Origin: an uncultured bacterium
GTDB taxonomy: Bacteria > Planctomycetota > UBA1135 > GCA-002686595
Assembly: GCA_902826945.1 (NCBI GenBank)
Contig: CADEGS010000284.1
Location: 1-5,125 of the forward strand
Length of the DNA stretch: 5,125 nt
Direction: 5' to 3'
Under the pieces are notes generated by a model. It was not told where the DNA came from and did no database searches. It was given only the letters and a program-made list of their open reading frames with translations. Position numbers and translations under genes: made by a program. Below, piece by piece: positions 1-5,125 of this stretch (within the stretch, counting starts at the first letter, position 1; every line of letters starts with the position of its first letter).

Positions 1-2
1 AC

Positions 3-311
3 TGCGCGCTCTACGAGCGCCTGGGCAAGGACCCCTGGATCGGCCGCAAGCTGGTCGGCCTGCTCGCGCAGGCCGGGGCGCGACCGCGGCGCACGGGCTG
101 GATCGACTACGGCGGCTGCGCGGGCCAGCCGGCCTTCCCGGCGCTGGTCGCGAACCTGGCCGAGGTCCTGCTCGGCGTGCGCGAGCCGCTGGTCGCCGGC
201 GGCTTCGAGGCCGCGCGCTTCGACGCGGCGCTGGAGGCCTTCCGCGCCTGGGGCGCGCGCCCCGACGCGGCGCTGTGGTACGCGCTGCCCTGCGCCGTGG
301 GCGAGCGCTGA
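3..311 (+). CDS. C-terminal fragment of a probable class I SAM-dependent methyltransferase
   Basis: An open frame enters from the left edge (first full codon at 3) and ends at TGA 309-311, giving 102 residues. The fragment contains KDPWIGRKLVGLLAQAG, then a Gly-rich stretch (DYGGCAG), a helical segment and the ending WGARPDAALWYALPCAVGER. From memory, this arrangement (a 'DP-x-IGR-x-L-x-x-L-L-x-x-A-G' helix, then a late 'F-x-x-W-x-x-x-P-D-A-x-x-W-Y' segment before the last strand) is typical of the end of UbiE/Methyltransf_11/25-type methyltransferases, where the last beta strand closes the Rossmann-like sheet. The SAM-binding motif I (GxGxG) would lie upstream and is not visible, so activity and substrate cannot be judged. 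It converges on the DUF1579 gene, so it is not in the same transcript as any other gene here. The call rests on the C-terminal pattern alone. Confidence 0.62.
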   Translation, partial: CALYERLGKDPWIGRKLVGLLAQAGARPRRTGWIDYGGCAGQPAFPALVANLAEVLLGVREPLVAGGFEAARFDAALEAFRAWGARPDAALWYALPCAVGER

Positions 312-318
312 CAGGCGA

Positions 319-354
319 GCGGCGGGTCGGCCGCGCGTGCGACCGGCCCGCCGC
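319..354. terminator. Hairpin between convergent genes, possible bidirectional terminator
   Basis: Bases 319-330 pair with 343-354 to form a 12-bp, almost all G:C stem with one G-U wobble (327/346) and a 12-base loop. It sits 7 bases after the stop of the methyltransferase fragment and 8 bases beyond the stop of the DUF1579 gene on the other strand, the place expected for a shared terminator. There is no T-run on either side, so it is not a classical intrinsic terminator. It may work as a U-less terminator or as a 3'-end stabiliser. Confidence 0.55.
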
Positions 355-362
355 CCCAGGGC

Positions 363-968
363 TCACTTGGCGCGCGTGTAGCGCAGCTCGAAGGTCTGCG
401 TCTGCTTGCCGTCCGGGCCGATCTCGTAGGAGCGCGAGATGCCGTGGTCCGCGTCGCTCATCGTGTCGGTCATGCGCGTGGGGACGATCTTCGTCATCGA
501 CTGGTCCGGCCCCTTGCCCTCGAACGTGAAGGTCTTCGTGGCCGGGTCGAAGGTGCCCTCGTTGTAGTAGATGCCCGTGCTCATGTTGTCCATCCAGGTG
601 GACACGTACTTCTGGCGCAGGTTGTCGTAGCCGGTCGTGCCGATGCCCTTGAAGGGCTGGCCCATGAAGTCGCCGGTGACCGTCTCCTCGACGAAGCGAC
701 CGTCGAAGATCCACTTCGCCTCGCTGCGCATCATCATCGTCATCGGGCCCATGCCGGGCATCTCGAACTTGCCCTCCACGGTCCACGTGCCGATCTTGTG
801 CGCGAGCTTCTCGTGCATCGGACCCGGCGCGCCCAGCGCCTCCATGGCCGCCATCGGGTCGTCCATGGCGGCGGCCGGCATCGCCTTCTTGTCCTGCTGC
901 AGGGCCAGCGCGCCGGCGGTCAGGCCGGCGAGGGCCAGGGTGCTCACGATCCAGTGCTTCGCGTTCAT
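363..968 (-). CDS. Exported DUF1579 family protein, methionine-rich
   Basis: The protein has 201 residues. It starts with a signal peptide (NAK-H, hydrophobic core about 7-22, AxA at 20-22, likely cleavage before LQQDKK), so it should be periplasmic or secreted. There is no lipobox cysteine. A low-complexity Ala/Met linker (about 25-48) leads into the DUF1579 domain, about 50-200, recognised by PGPMHEKLAHKIGTWTVEGK, then DGRFVEE (89-95), GDFMGQPFKGIGTTGYDN (99-116), KYVSTWMDNMSTG (120-132), EGTFDPATKT (137-146) and the ending GPDGK-x5-FELRYTRAK. The family is predicted to form a lipocalin-like beta barrel; no biochemical role is known to me. The start is well supported by GAGGAGG about six bases upstream of the ATG. 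It contains 18 Met, with a cluster M70, M73, M76, M78-80. It is read in the same direction as the radical SAM gene but separated from it by a repeat-rich gap of 116 bases, so it probably has its own transcript. Confidence 0.9.
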   Translation of the reverse strand: MNAKHWIVSTLALAGLTAGALALQQDKKAMPAAAMDDPMAAMEALGAPGPMHEKLAHKIGTWTVEGKFEMPGMGPMTMMMRSEAKWIFDGRFVEETVTGDFMGQPFKGIGTTGYDNLRQKYVSTWMDNMSTGIYYNEGTFDPATKTFTFEGKGPDQSMTKIVPTRMTDTMSDADHGISRSYEIGPDGKQTQTFELRYTRAK

Positions 969-984
969 TCGGATCCTCCTCAGG
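969..984 (-). promoter_or_regulatory. Strong Shine-Dalgarno site for the DUF1579 gene
   Basis: Read on the minus strand, the bases before the ATG are CCTGAGGAGGATCCGA. GAGGAGG is close to the ideal anti-16S complement at suitable spacing. It is the clearest ribosome binding site in the window and fixes the start of the exported protein. The other starts here have weak sites or none. Confidence 0.8.
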
Positions 985-995
985 GTCTCGTTCTC

Positions 996-1067
996 GACCC
1001 CCCCGGGTCACCCGCCGGGCGCCGCCACGCTGCGGCGCGTCCTGGTCGGGAAGCCGACGATCGTCGG
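996..1067. promoter_or_regulatory. Inverted-repeat-rich intergenic region (terminator and/or operator)
   Basis: This stretch of the 116-base gap between the radical SAM stop and the DUF1579 start contains three dyads. 1054-1067 is a perfect 14-bp palindrome (CCGACGATCGTCGG). 1019-1025 pairs with 1032-1038 in a perfect 7-bp G:C stem with a 6-base loop. 996-1000 pairs with 1005-1009 (GACCC/GGGTC). GTCGG at 1045-1049 can also pair with CCGAC at 1054-1058, which competes with the palindrome. In transcript order on the minus strand, the dyads begin 17 bases past the radical SAM stop, so the GC hairpin could end that operon. The palindrome could instead be a protein-binding site for the DUF1579 promoter. 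No convincing -35/-10 pair was found and there is no T-run. Confidence 0.45.
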
Positions 1068-1084
1068 GCGCCGCGCGCGCAGCG

Positions 1085-2167
1085 TCAATCCCGCCCGACC
1101 TGGGCGTCCTGCACGGCCTCGCCGGAGGTGCCCGCGGCGAGCTCCGCGGCGCCCGGCGGGGGGGCCGCCGCCTCCGAGCGCGGGCCGAGCCAGGCGCGGT
1201 GCCAGTTCGTGTCCTTGTCGCGGTGGCACTCGCTGCAGTCGATCGGCCCGCGGTTCCGGCGCCGGCGCGAGCGGTACTGCGGGCCGTTCCAGACCGGATC
1301 GAACGGCTGCTCGAGCACGTTCTGCAGCTTGTCCTCGGGCGTGAACTCGCTGCAGCAGGGGAAGACGTCGCCGTTGAAGTTGACGCTGACCGCCTGCCAC
1401 AGGTGGTGGCAGCGCTGCGGGCCGCCCTGCGCGTTGCGCCCGCCCGTGTGCGAGCGGTCGCGCGGCAGCCAGTCCTCGAGCGCGTCGGGCGGCGCCCAGA
1501 TCGTGACGGCGCGGAACGAGAGCCCGAGCTCGGCCGCCAGCGCGCGCGCCGCCTCGAGCTCGTGCTCGTTGTGCCGGTTCACGACGAACTTCCACACGAT
1601 CTCCGTGCGCCGGTCGCCCGTCTCCTCCTGCACGCGGCGCAGGGTGCGCACGTTGGCCAGCACGTCGTCGAGGCGGCCGCCGACGCGGTAGCGCTCGTAG
1701 CTCGCCTGGCTGGCGCCGTCGATCGCGACCAGCAGCCGGTCGAGACCGCTCGCGACGAGCGCGCGCGCCTTGGCCTCGTCGAAGAGCGTGAAGTTCGACT
1801 CGACCTCGACCTCGATGTCGCGCGCCCGCGCGTCGGCGATGATCGCGAAGATCTCCTTGTTCAGGAACGGCTCGCCCCAGTTCGAGAGCGTCATGCGCAC
1901 GATCCAGGGCAGGCGGTCGAGGATGCGCCGCGCGTTCTCCAGGCGCAGCACGCCGCTCGGGATGCGCGCCTCGCGGTGCGTGGTCGGGCACAGCGGACAG
2001 CGCAGGTTGCACACGTTGCCCGGCTCGAGCGTCAGGTGGAACGGGTGGCCGAGGACGCGCTCGTTGCGCAGCAGCTCGTTCTGGAGCTGGACCAGGCGCT
2101 TGTTCGCGCGGTTGCGCAGGCGGCGCAGCCAGCGCCTCCAGCCGACGAGGGGGCGTCCTTCGGCCAT
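1085..2167 (-). CDS. Radical SAM protein with reduced SPASM domain
   Basis: The protein has 360 residues. C53-x3-C57-x2-C60 is the cluster motif of radical SAM enzymes, which bind a [4Fe-4S] cluster and cleave SAM to a 5'-deoxyadenosyl radical. NWGEP (96-100) is the SAM-contacting GGEP-type motif, and VAIDGASQASYERYR (148-161) is typical of SPASM-type members. The C-terminal part has C253-x12-G-x4-C271 (followed by C272) and C311-x2-C314, which fits the first half of a SPASM domain; the later CX5CX3C ligands are absent, so probably only one auxiliary cluster is bound. A basic, Trp/Leu/Arg-rich N-terminus (about 10-25) could be an amphipathic membrane-contacting helix. The last 30 residues are low-complexity. 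The start is 3 bases after the SGNH stop with no clear Shine-Dalgarno, so translation is probably coupled. The enzyme is likely cytosolic. The substrate is unknown: peptide, sugar or lipid modification are all possible. Confidence 0.9.
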   Translation of the reverse strand: MAEGRPLVGWRRWLRRLRNRANKRLVQLQNELLRNERVLGHPFHLTLEPGNVCNLRCPLCPTTHREARIPSGVLRLENARRILDRLPWIVRMTLSNWGEPFLNKEIFAIIADARARDIEVEVESNFTLFDEAKARALVASGLDRLLVAIDGASQASYERYRVGGRLDDVLANVRTLRRVQEETGDRRTEIVWKFVVNRHNEHELEAARALAAELGLSFRAVTIWAPPDALEDWLPRDRSHTGGRNAQGGPQRCHHLWQAVSVNFNGDVFPCCSEFTPEDKLQNVLEQPFDPVWNGPQYRSRRRRNRGPIDCSECHRDKDTNWHRAWLGPRSEAAAPPPGAAELAAGTSGEAVQDAQVGRD

Positions 2168-2170
2168 GGG

Positions 2171-3277
2171 CTAGCCCGGCGGCGGGCCGCGGTCCCGCAC
2201 GCTCGCGCGCGCGGTCTCGAGCACGCGCTGGAAGGCCGCGCTCGCCTCGAGCGCGAGGACGACGCGCTCGGCCATCGCCTCGCAGCCGCGCTCGGTGAGG
2301 TGCACGGAGTCCTGGAAGCACTCCTCGCCGCCGGGGATCGCGAGCGCCGTCTCGACCGCCAGCGCGTCCTCCGCCGCGCACGCGGCGCGGATCGCGTCGT
2401 TGTAGGCGGCGTAGCCGGCCAGCGTCGCCTCGGGCGAGAGATAGGGCATGAACGAGAACGACTGCTCGAGCCGCGCGAGCTGCTCCGCGCGCGGCTGCTC
2501 GGCGCGGAAGGCGGTGGCGAAGGTCGGCACGACGACGAGCCGCGCCGTGCGGCGGCCTTCGGCGAGCAGCGCCCGCAGGCGCTCGCCGAACGCGTGCGCC
2601 AGGACGTCGGGCTCCCACACCAGCGCGCCGCCGCCGCCGCGCGCCGCCCGCTGCGCGGCCTGGTAGCGCCGGTTCTTCTCGACCAGCCGCCACAGGACCG
2701 AGACGCCGCCGAGCCACGAGCGCTCGTCGCTGCCGACCGTCAGGCCCTGCGCGCGCGCCAGCGCCGCGGTGTCGAGCGCGAGGTCGTTCGCGGCGTGATA
2801 GACGACCAGCACGTCCGGCTCGACCGCGCGCACGCGCTCGCGCAGCGAGACGAGCGAGTCGGCCACGCACAGGCTCGTCACGCCCGCGTTGGCGTGGTCG
2901 AAGGCGAGCTCGGGATGGCGCGCGGCGAGCCCGGCCGTGACGAGCGCGGGCCAGGTGCGCTCGTTCGACGAAGCCTGCCCGCAGAAGGTCGTGGACGCGC
3001 CGAGGAACGCCAGCCGCACGGTCCCCGGCGGCTTCGGCAGCGCGAGCTCGGGGCTGCGGAAGCCGCGCGAGTCGGTCTCGATCCGCGAGCGGCGCGCGAA
3101 GGTGATCGAGAGGCCCGGGCGCGGGCGCAGGAGCCCGCTCCCGCCCATGCGCTCGTGGAAGTCGTAGACGTCGAGGTAGGGCCCGAAGCGCCGCCAGGCG
3201 CGGTAGCGGATCAGGCCCTCCGCGCACAGGAGGGCGAGCGCCAGGACGAGCGCCGCCCGGAGCACAAAGCGTTTCAT
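2171..3277 (-). CDS. Membrane-anchored SGNH/GDSL-type hydrolase
   Basis: The protein has 368 residues. The N-terminus KRFVLRAALVLALALLCAEG is a basic start followed by one hydrophobic segment (about 4-22), which suggests a signal anchor with the catalytic domain outside the cytoplasmic membrane. A short juxtamembrane region (about 30-85, with DSRGFRSPEL at 69-78) precedes the hydrolase domain. SGNH blocks are visible: FLGAS-TTF with Ser95 (block I), NAGVTS with Gly132 (block II), HAANDL with Asn164 (block III, where the usual Gly of GxND is Ala) and DSVH with Asp323/His326 (block V). All four catalytic positions are therefore present, and esterase, O-acetylesterase or acyltransferase activity is expected. 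It is first in a two-gene unit with the radical SAM gene and diverges from the diiron/carbamoyltransferase unit. Similar SGNH proteins are, from memory, frequent partners of SxtJ/DUF5989 carbamoyltransferase loci. No clear Shine-Dalgarno precedes the ATG. The domain call is firm; the substrate is unknown. Confidence 0.87.
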   Translation of the reverse strand: MKRFVLRAALVLALALLCAEGLIRYRAWRRFGPYLDVYDFHERMGGSGLLRPRPGLSITFARRSRIETDSRGFRSPELALPKPPGTVRLAFLGASTTFCGQASSNERTWPALVTAGLAARHPELAFDHANAGVTSLCVADSLVSLRERVRAVEPDVLVVYHAANDLALDTAALARAQGLTVGSDERSWLGGVSVLWRLVEKNRRYQAAQRAARGGGGALVWEPDVLAHAFGERLRALLAEGRRTARLVVVPTFATAFRAEQPRAEQLARLEQSFSFMPYLSPEATLAGYAAYNDAIRAACAAEDALAVETALAIPGGEECFQDSVHLTERGCEAMAERVVLALEASAAFQRVLETARASVRDRGPPPG

Positions 3278-3302
3278 GGTGCCCGCGGGGCAGGGGGAGG
3301 CC

Positions 3303-3315
3303 AGGCTGCGAGCCT
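3303..3315. repeat. Small perfect inverted repeat in the divergent region
   Basis: AGGCT (3303-3307) and AGCCT (3311-3315) form a perfect 5-bp dyad around GCG. It directly abuts the larger dyad at 3316-3338. On its own it is short enough to be chance in GC-rich DNA. Confidence 0.4.
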
Positions 3316-3338
3316 CGGGATCCTAGCATAGGATCTCG
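3316..3338. promoter_or_regulatory. Candidate operator dyad between divergent operons
   Basis: GATCCTA (3319-3325) and TAGGATC (3329-3335) are perfect inverted arms around GCA. The symmetry extends to 10-base arms (3316-3325 and 3329-3338) with one mismatch (3318/3336). The dyad lies near the middle of the divergent intergenic region and overlaps the best -10-like hexamers on both strands, as expected for a dimeric repressor controlling both operons. No regulator gene lies in the window. Confidence 0.5.
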
Positions 3339-3369
3339 GATACGGGCGCCCTGCCGCTCGCCCTCACGG

Positions 3370-4146
3370 ATGATCTACGTGCGCGAGTGCATCGCCGGCC
3401 TCGTGTCGCCCTTCGTCGTCGCCTCGCCGCGGCGCTTCGCGCGGCAGCTGCGCAAGTTCGCGCACACCGAGCTCTACACCTTCCACGACATCGGCACCGT
3501 CGCCGCGCGCCAGGAGGGCTCCGTGCGCGCGGAGATGGAGCGGCACGCCGAGGACGAGTACCGCCACTACCACGCGTTCCGCGAGTGGGCGGCGCACGTC
3601 TCGCCCTGCGTCGAGGCGAACTACGGCGATCCGGAGGGCTCGCGCGGGCTCGACGAGGCCTCGGTGGAAGCCTCCGTGCGCGAGCCCGCCGCGCCGAACC
3701 TGCGCCTGGCGGGCTTCGGCGAGTACATGATGTACATCTTCCTCTCGGAGAGCCGGGCGGTGCTGCAGTTCCAGCTCACGCGCCTGCTGAATCCGTGGAA
3801 CGAGCGCGTGCGCAAGCAGATCCCTGTGCTCTTGCGCGACGAGCGCCGCCACGTGCGCTACTCGCTGCGCCACTCGCTGGCCGAGTTCCGCCGCCGGCCG
3901 TGGGCGTCGTGCAAGGCGCTCGCGCGCGTGCTCGGCTACATCCTGCGCCAGGACGTCGTGGACCTGGCCAAGCTCGTGCAGACCGTCGGGTCGGGCGTGG
4001 CGTGCTTCGTCCTGTACTACGGGATCCTGACGCCCTACGCGCTCGCGCTGCGCGCGCTCGGGGGCCTGCGGCGCGGGCGCCTGCGCGCGCCGGTCCCCTC
4101 CGGCGCGACGCGCCTCGACGAGCGCTTCTGGCGCGAGGGCGGATGA
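3370..4146 (+). CDS. Ferritin-like diiron-carboxylate protein with C-terminal SxtJ-like membrane tail
   Basis: The protein has 258 residues. Two helix pairs carry diiron ligands: Glu34 with E63-x2-H66 (in DEYRHYHAF), then Glu127 (or Glu118) with E158-x2-H161 (in DERRHVRYS). The spacings, 29 and 31 residues from Glu to the matching ExxH, are those of a four-helix ferritin-like bundle with a two-iron site, as in oxygenases, oxidases, desaturases and rubrerythrins. Residues about 206-229 form a hydrophobic segment (FVLYYGILTPYALALRALGG), followed by a basic tail ending DERFWREGG. From memory, the TP-x-x-L-x-x-R-x-L-G pattern and the late aromatic/Trp resemble the C-terminus of SxtJ-type membrane proteins that accompany carbamoyltransferases. 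The stop overlaps the carbamoyltransferase ATG (ATGA), so the two are very likely co-translated. The ATG at 3370 is the only plausible start; no in-frame upstream ATG/GTG was seen within the divergent region and the Shine-Dalgarno is poor. The exact enzymatic role is unknown. Confidence 0.8.
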   Translation: MIYVRECIAGLVSPFVVASPRRFARQLRKFAHTELYTFHDIGTVAARQEGSVRAEMERHAEDEYRHYHAFREWAAHVSPCVEANYGDPEGSRGLDEASVEASVREPAAPNLRLAGFGEYMMYIFLSESRAVLQFQLTRLLNPWNERVRKQIPVLLRDERRHVRYSLRHSLAEFRRRPWASCKALARVLGYILRQDVVDLAKLVQTVGSGVACFVLYYGILTPYALALRALGGLRRGRLRAPVPSGATRLDERFWREGG

Positions 4147-5125
4147 AGGTCGCCGGCGTCTCCGCGCACTTCCACGACGCGGCCGCGGCGCTGGTCGTGG
4201 ACGGCGCACCCGTGGCCGCCGCGCAGGAGGAGCGCTTCTCGCGCAAGAAGGGCGATCCGGGCCTGCCCGTGCGCGCCTTCGGCTGGTGCCTCGAGCAGGC
4301 CGGCATCGCGCCGGACGAGCTCGACGCGGTGGTCTTCTACGAGAAGCCCTTCCAGAAGTTCTACCGCATCGTCGCGGCGGCGCTCGCCAACGCGCCCTTC
4401 GGCTTCCAGCCCTTCCGCGGCGCGCTGCACGCGTGGTTCGAGCGGAAGCTGTGGATCCGCTCCGAGCTGGCGCGCGCCTGCGGCGTGCCGCGCGAGCGCG
4501 TCGTCTTCGGCGACCACCACCTCTCGCACGCCGCCGCGGCGTTCCTGACGCAGCCCAGCGCGTCGGCCGCGACGCTGGTCGTGGACGGCGTGGGCGAGTG
4601 GACCTCGACCTCGATCGGGCGCCTGCGCCGCGACGGCGCGGGGCTCGCGTACGAGGTGCTCGAGACGGTCGACTTCCCGCACTCGCTGGGCCTCTTCTAC
4701 TCGGCCCTGACGGCCTACCTCGGGTTCGAGGTGAACGAGGGCGAGTACAAGGTCATGGGCCTGGCGCCCTACGGCGCGCCCGTGCACGCCGACGCGCTGC
4801 GCGGCCTGCTGCGCCACGACGCGGGCGGGCGCGCCTTCGCGCTCGAGCTCGGCTTCTTCGCGCACGACCGCTCGGTCGAGCGCGGCTGGTCGCGCGCGCT
4901 CGAGGCGCGGCTCGGCCCGCCGAACCCGCCGCGCCGGCCGATCCGCCGCGCGGAGGGGCGCGCCGACCGCGTCGCGCCCGAGCAGCAGCGCTTCGCCGAC
5001 GTGGCCGCCTCGCTGCAGCTCGTGCTCGAGGAGGAGCTCCTGCGCCTCGTGCGGCGCGCCGCCGAGCGCACCGGCGAGCGCGTCCTGTGCTACGGCGGCG
5101 GCGTGGCGCTGAACTGCGTCGCGAA
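4143..5125 (+). CDS. Carbamoyltransferase, NodU/CmcH/TobZ family (N-terminal part, runs off the window)
   Basis: The frame is open from ATG 4143 to the edge, giving 327 residues, a little over half of the usual length of about 550-600. The N-terminus VAGVSAHFHDAAAALV, then AAAQEERFSRKKGDPGLP (25-42), VVFYEKPFQKF (63-73), DHHLSHAAAAF (124-134, with the Kae1-type metal motif H125-x3-H129), VVDGVGEW (146-153), FPHSLGLFYSALTAYLGF (178-195), EGEYKVMGLAPYG (199-211) and GGGVALNCVA (318-327) follow the family in order. These enzymes have a Kae1-like domain that activates carbamoyl phosphate with ATP to carbamoyl-adenylate and passes the carbamoyl group to a hydroxyl (or other acceptor) of sugars or natural products. 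The acceptor-defining C-terminal YrdC-like domain is beyond the edge. The start overlaps the diiron stop by ATGA, preceded by a weak GAGGGCGG. All visible motifs are intact. GGGVALN replaces the more usual AGGVALN. Confidence 0.95.
   Translation, partial: MKVAGVSAHFHDAAAALVVDGAPVAAAQEERFSRKKGDPGLPVRAFGWCLEQAGIAPDELDAVVFYEKPFQKFYRIVAAALANAPFGFQPFRGALHAWFERKLWIRSELARACGVPRERVVFGDHHLSHAAAAFLTQPSASAATLVVDGVGEWTSTSIGRLRRDGAGLAYEVLETVDFPHSLGLFYSALTAYLGFEVNEGEYKVMGLAPYGAPVHADALRGLLRHDAGGRAFALELGFFAHDRSVERGWSRALEARLGPPNPPRRPIRRAEGRADRVAPEQQRFADVAASLQLVLEEELLRLVRRAAERTGERVLCYGGGVALNCVA

Larger units (their letters stand above)
3278..3369. promoter_or_regulatory. Divergent promoter region for the two operons
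   Basis: These 92 bases separate the start codons of the SGNH gene (minus) and the diiron gene (plus) and must hold both promoters unless transcription comes from further off. The centre (about 3319-3342) is clearly richer in A and T than its surroundings. TAGGAT (3329-3334) on the plus strand and TATGCT on the minus strand are weak -10-like matches; no good -35 partner was found. Neither flanking gene has a clear Shine-Dalgarno site, which would allow leaderless or weakly initiated messages. Confidence 0.5.

Noticed and set aside
444..1691. 415-codon plus-strand frame across the DUF1579 gene and the intergenic gap
   Set aside because: It is antisense to a clear DUF1579 gene with an ideal Shine-Dalgarno site; its His/Arg-rich translation has no family resemblance.
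1799..1816. CTCGACCTCGAC-type short repeat shared with about 4600-4615
   Set aside because: The two copies encode unrelated residues (alternating Glu/Val in one, Thr/Ser in the other) on opposite strands; simple codon coincidence.
2168..2177. Perfect 10-bp palindrome GGGCTAGCCC at the SGNH stop/radical SAM start junction
   Set aside because: It has no loop, overlaps coding sequence and is short; most likely chance, although it could slightly affect translational coupling.
3205..3277. Possible lipoprotein signal in the SGNH hydrolase (ALALLC, Cys18)
   Set aside because: The residue before Cys is Leu, not Gly/Ala/Ser, so it does not fit a lipobox; a signal anchor is the better reading.
1008..3329. 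773-codon open frame on the minus strand spanning two genes
   Set aside because: It is a frame-shifted shadow of the radical SAM and SGNH genes: extremely Arg/Ala/Pro-rich, no recognisable domain, and both real frames carry complete catalytic motifs.
1199..3331. 710-codon open frame on the plus strand, antisense to the same two genes
   Set aside because: Composition (Arg/Ala/Val/Glu runs) is that of an antisense frame opened by GC-rich codon use; no motif seen.
3364..4865. Long minus-strand frames (3364-4209, 3776-4306, 4035-4865) opposite the diiron and carbamoyltransferase genes
   Set aside because: Shadow frames: the plus strand encodes recognisable diiron and carbamoyltransferase motifs across the whole stretch.
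1..5125. CRISPR arrays, tRNA or rRNA genes, insertion sequences, attachment sites
   Set aside because: No regularly spaced direct repeats, tRNA-like cloverleaf, transposase motif or terminal inverted repeats were seen on reading both strands.

Overview
The window is very GC-rich bacterial DNA with dense, short-spaced genes and third codon positions that are almost all G or C. A secreted DUF1579 protein of a type that I recall being common in Planctomycetota, together with the carbamoyltransferase locus, suggests a high-GC planctomycete or a deltaproteobacterial/myxobacterial-like lineage. No rRNA or other marker gene is present, so this placement is tentative.

Layout: (1) 3-311 (+) is the C-terminal end of a probable class I SAM-dependent methyltransferase, cut by the window edge. 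(2) 312-362 is a convergent gap holding a strong hairpin. (3) 363-968 (-) encodes an exported DUF1579 protein with an excellent Shine-Dalgarno sequence. (4) 969-1084 is a small intergenic region full of inverted repeats. (5) 1085-2167 (-) encodes a radical SAM protein with a reduced SPASM domain. It lies 3 bases behind (6) 2171-3277 (-), a membrane-anchored SGNH/GDSL-type hydrolase; the two form an apparent operon. (7) 3278-3369 is a divergent promoter region with two adjacent dyads. (8) 3370-4146 (+) encodes a ferritin-like diiron-carboxylate protein with a C-terminal membrane segment. Its stop overlaps (9) the start of a NodU/CmcH/TobZ-type carbamoyltransferase at 4143, which runs off the right edge.

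The most interesting part is the back-to-back pair of operons: SGNH hydrolase plus radical SAM in one direction, diiron protein plus carbamoyltransferase in the other. Carbamoyltransferases of this subgroup are, from memory, often found with small membrane proteins (DUF5989, SxtJ) and an SGNH hydrolase in a conserved locus of unknown function. The tail of the diiron protein resembles the C-terminal tail of SxtJ-type proteins, so this window may hold a variant in which an oxidative diiron domain has been joined to the membrane component. A plausible joint role is modification (oxidation, carbamoylation, acyl removal or transfer, radical chemistry) of a lipid, glycan or small metabolite at the membrane. 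The substrate cannot be read from the sequence.
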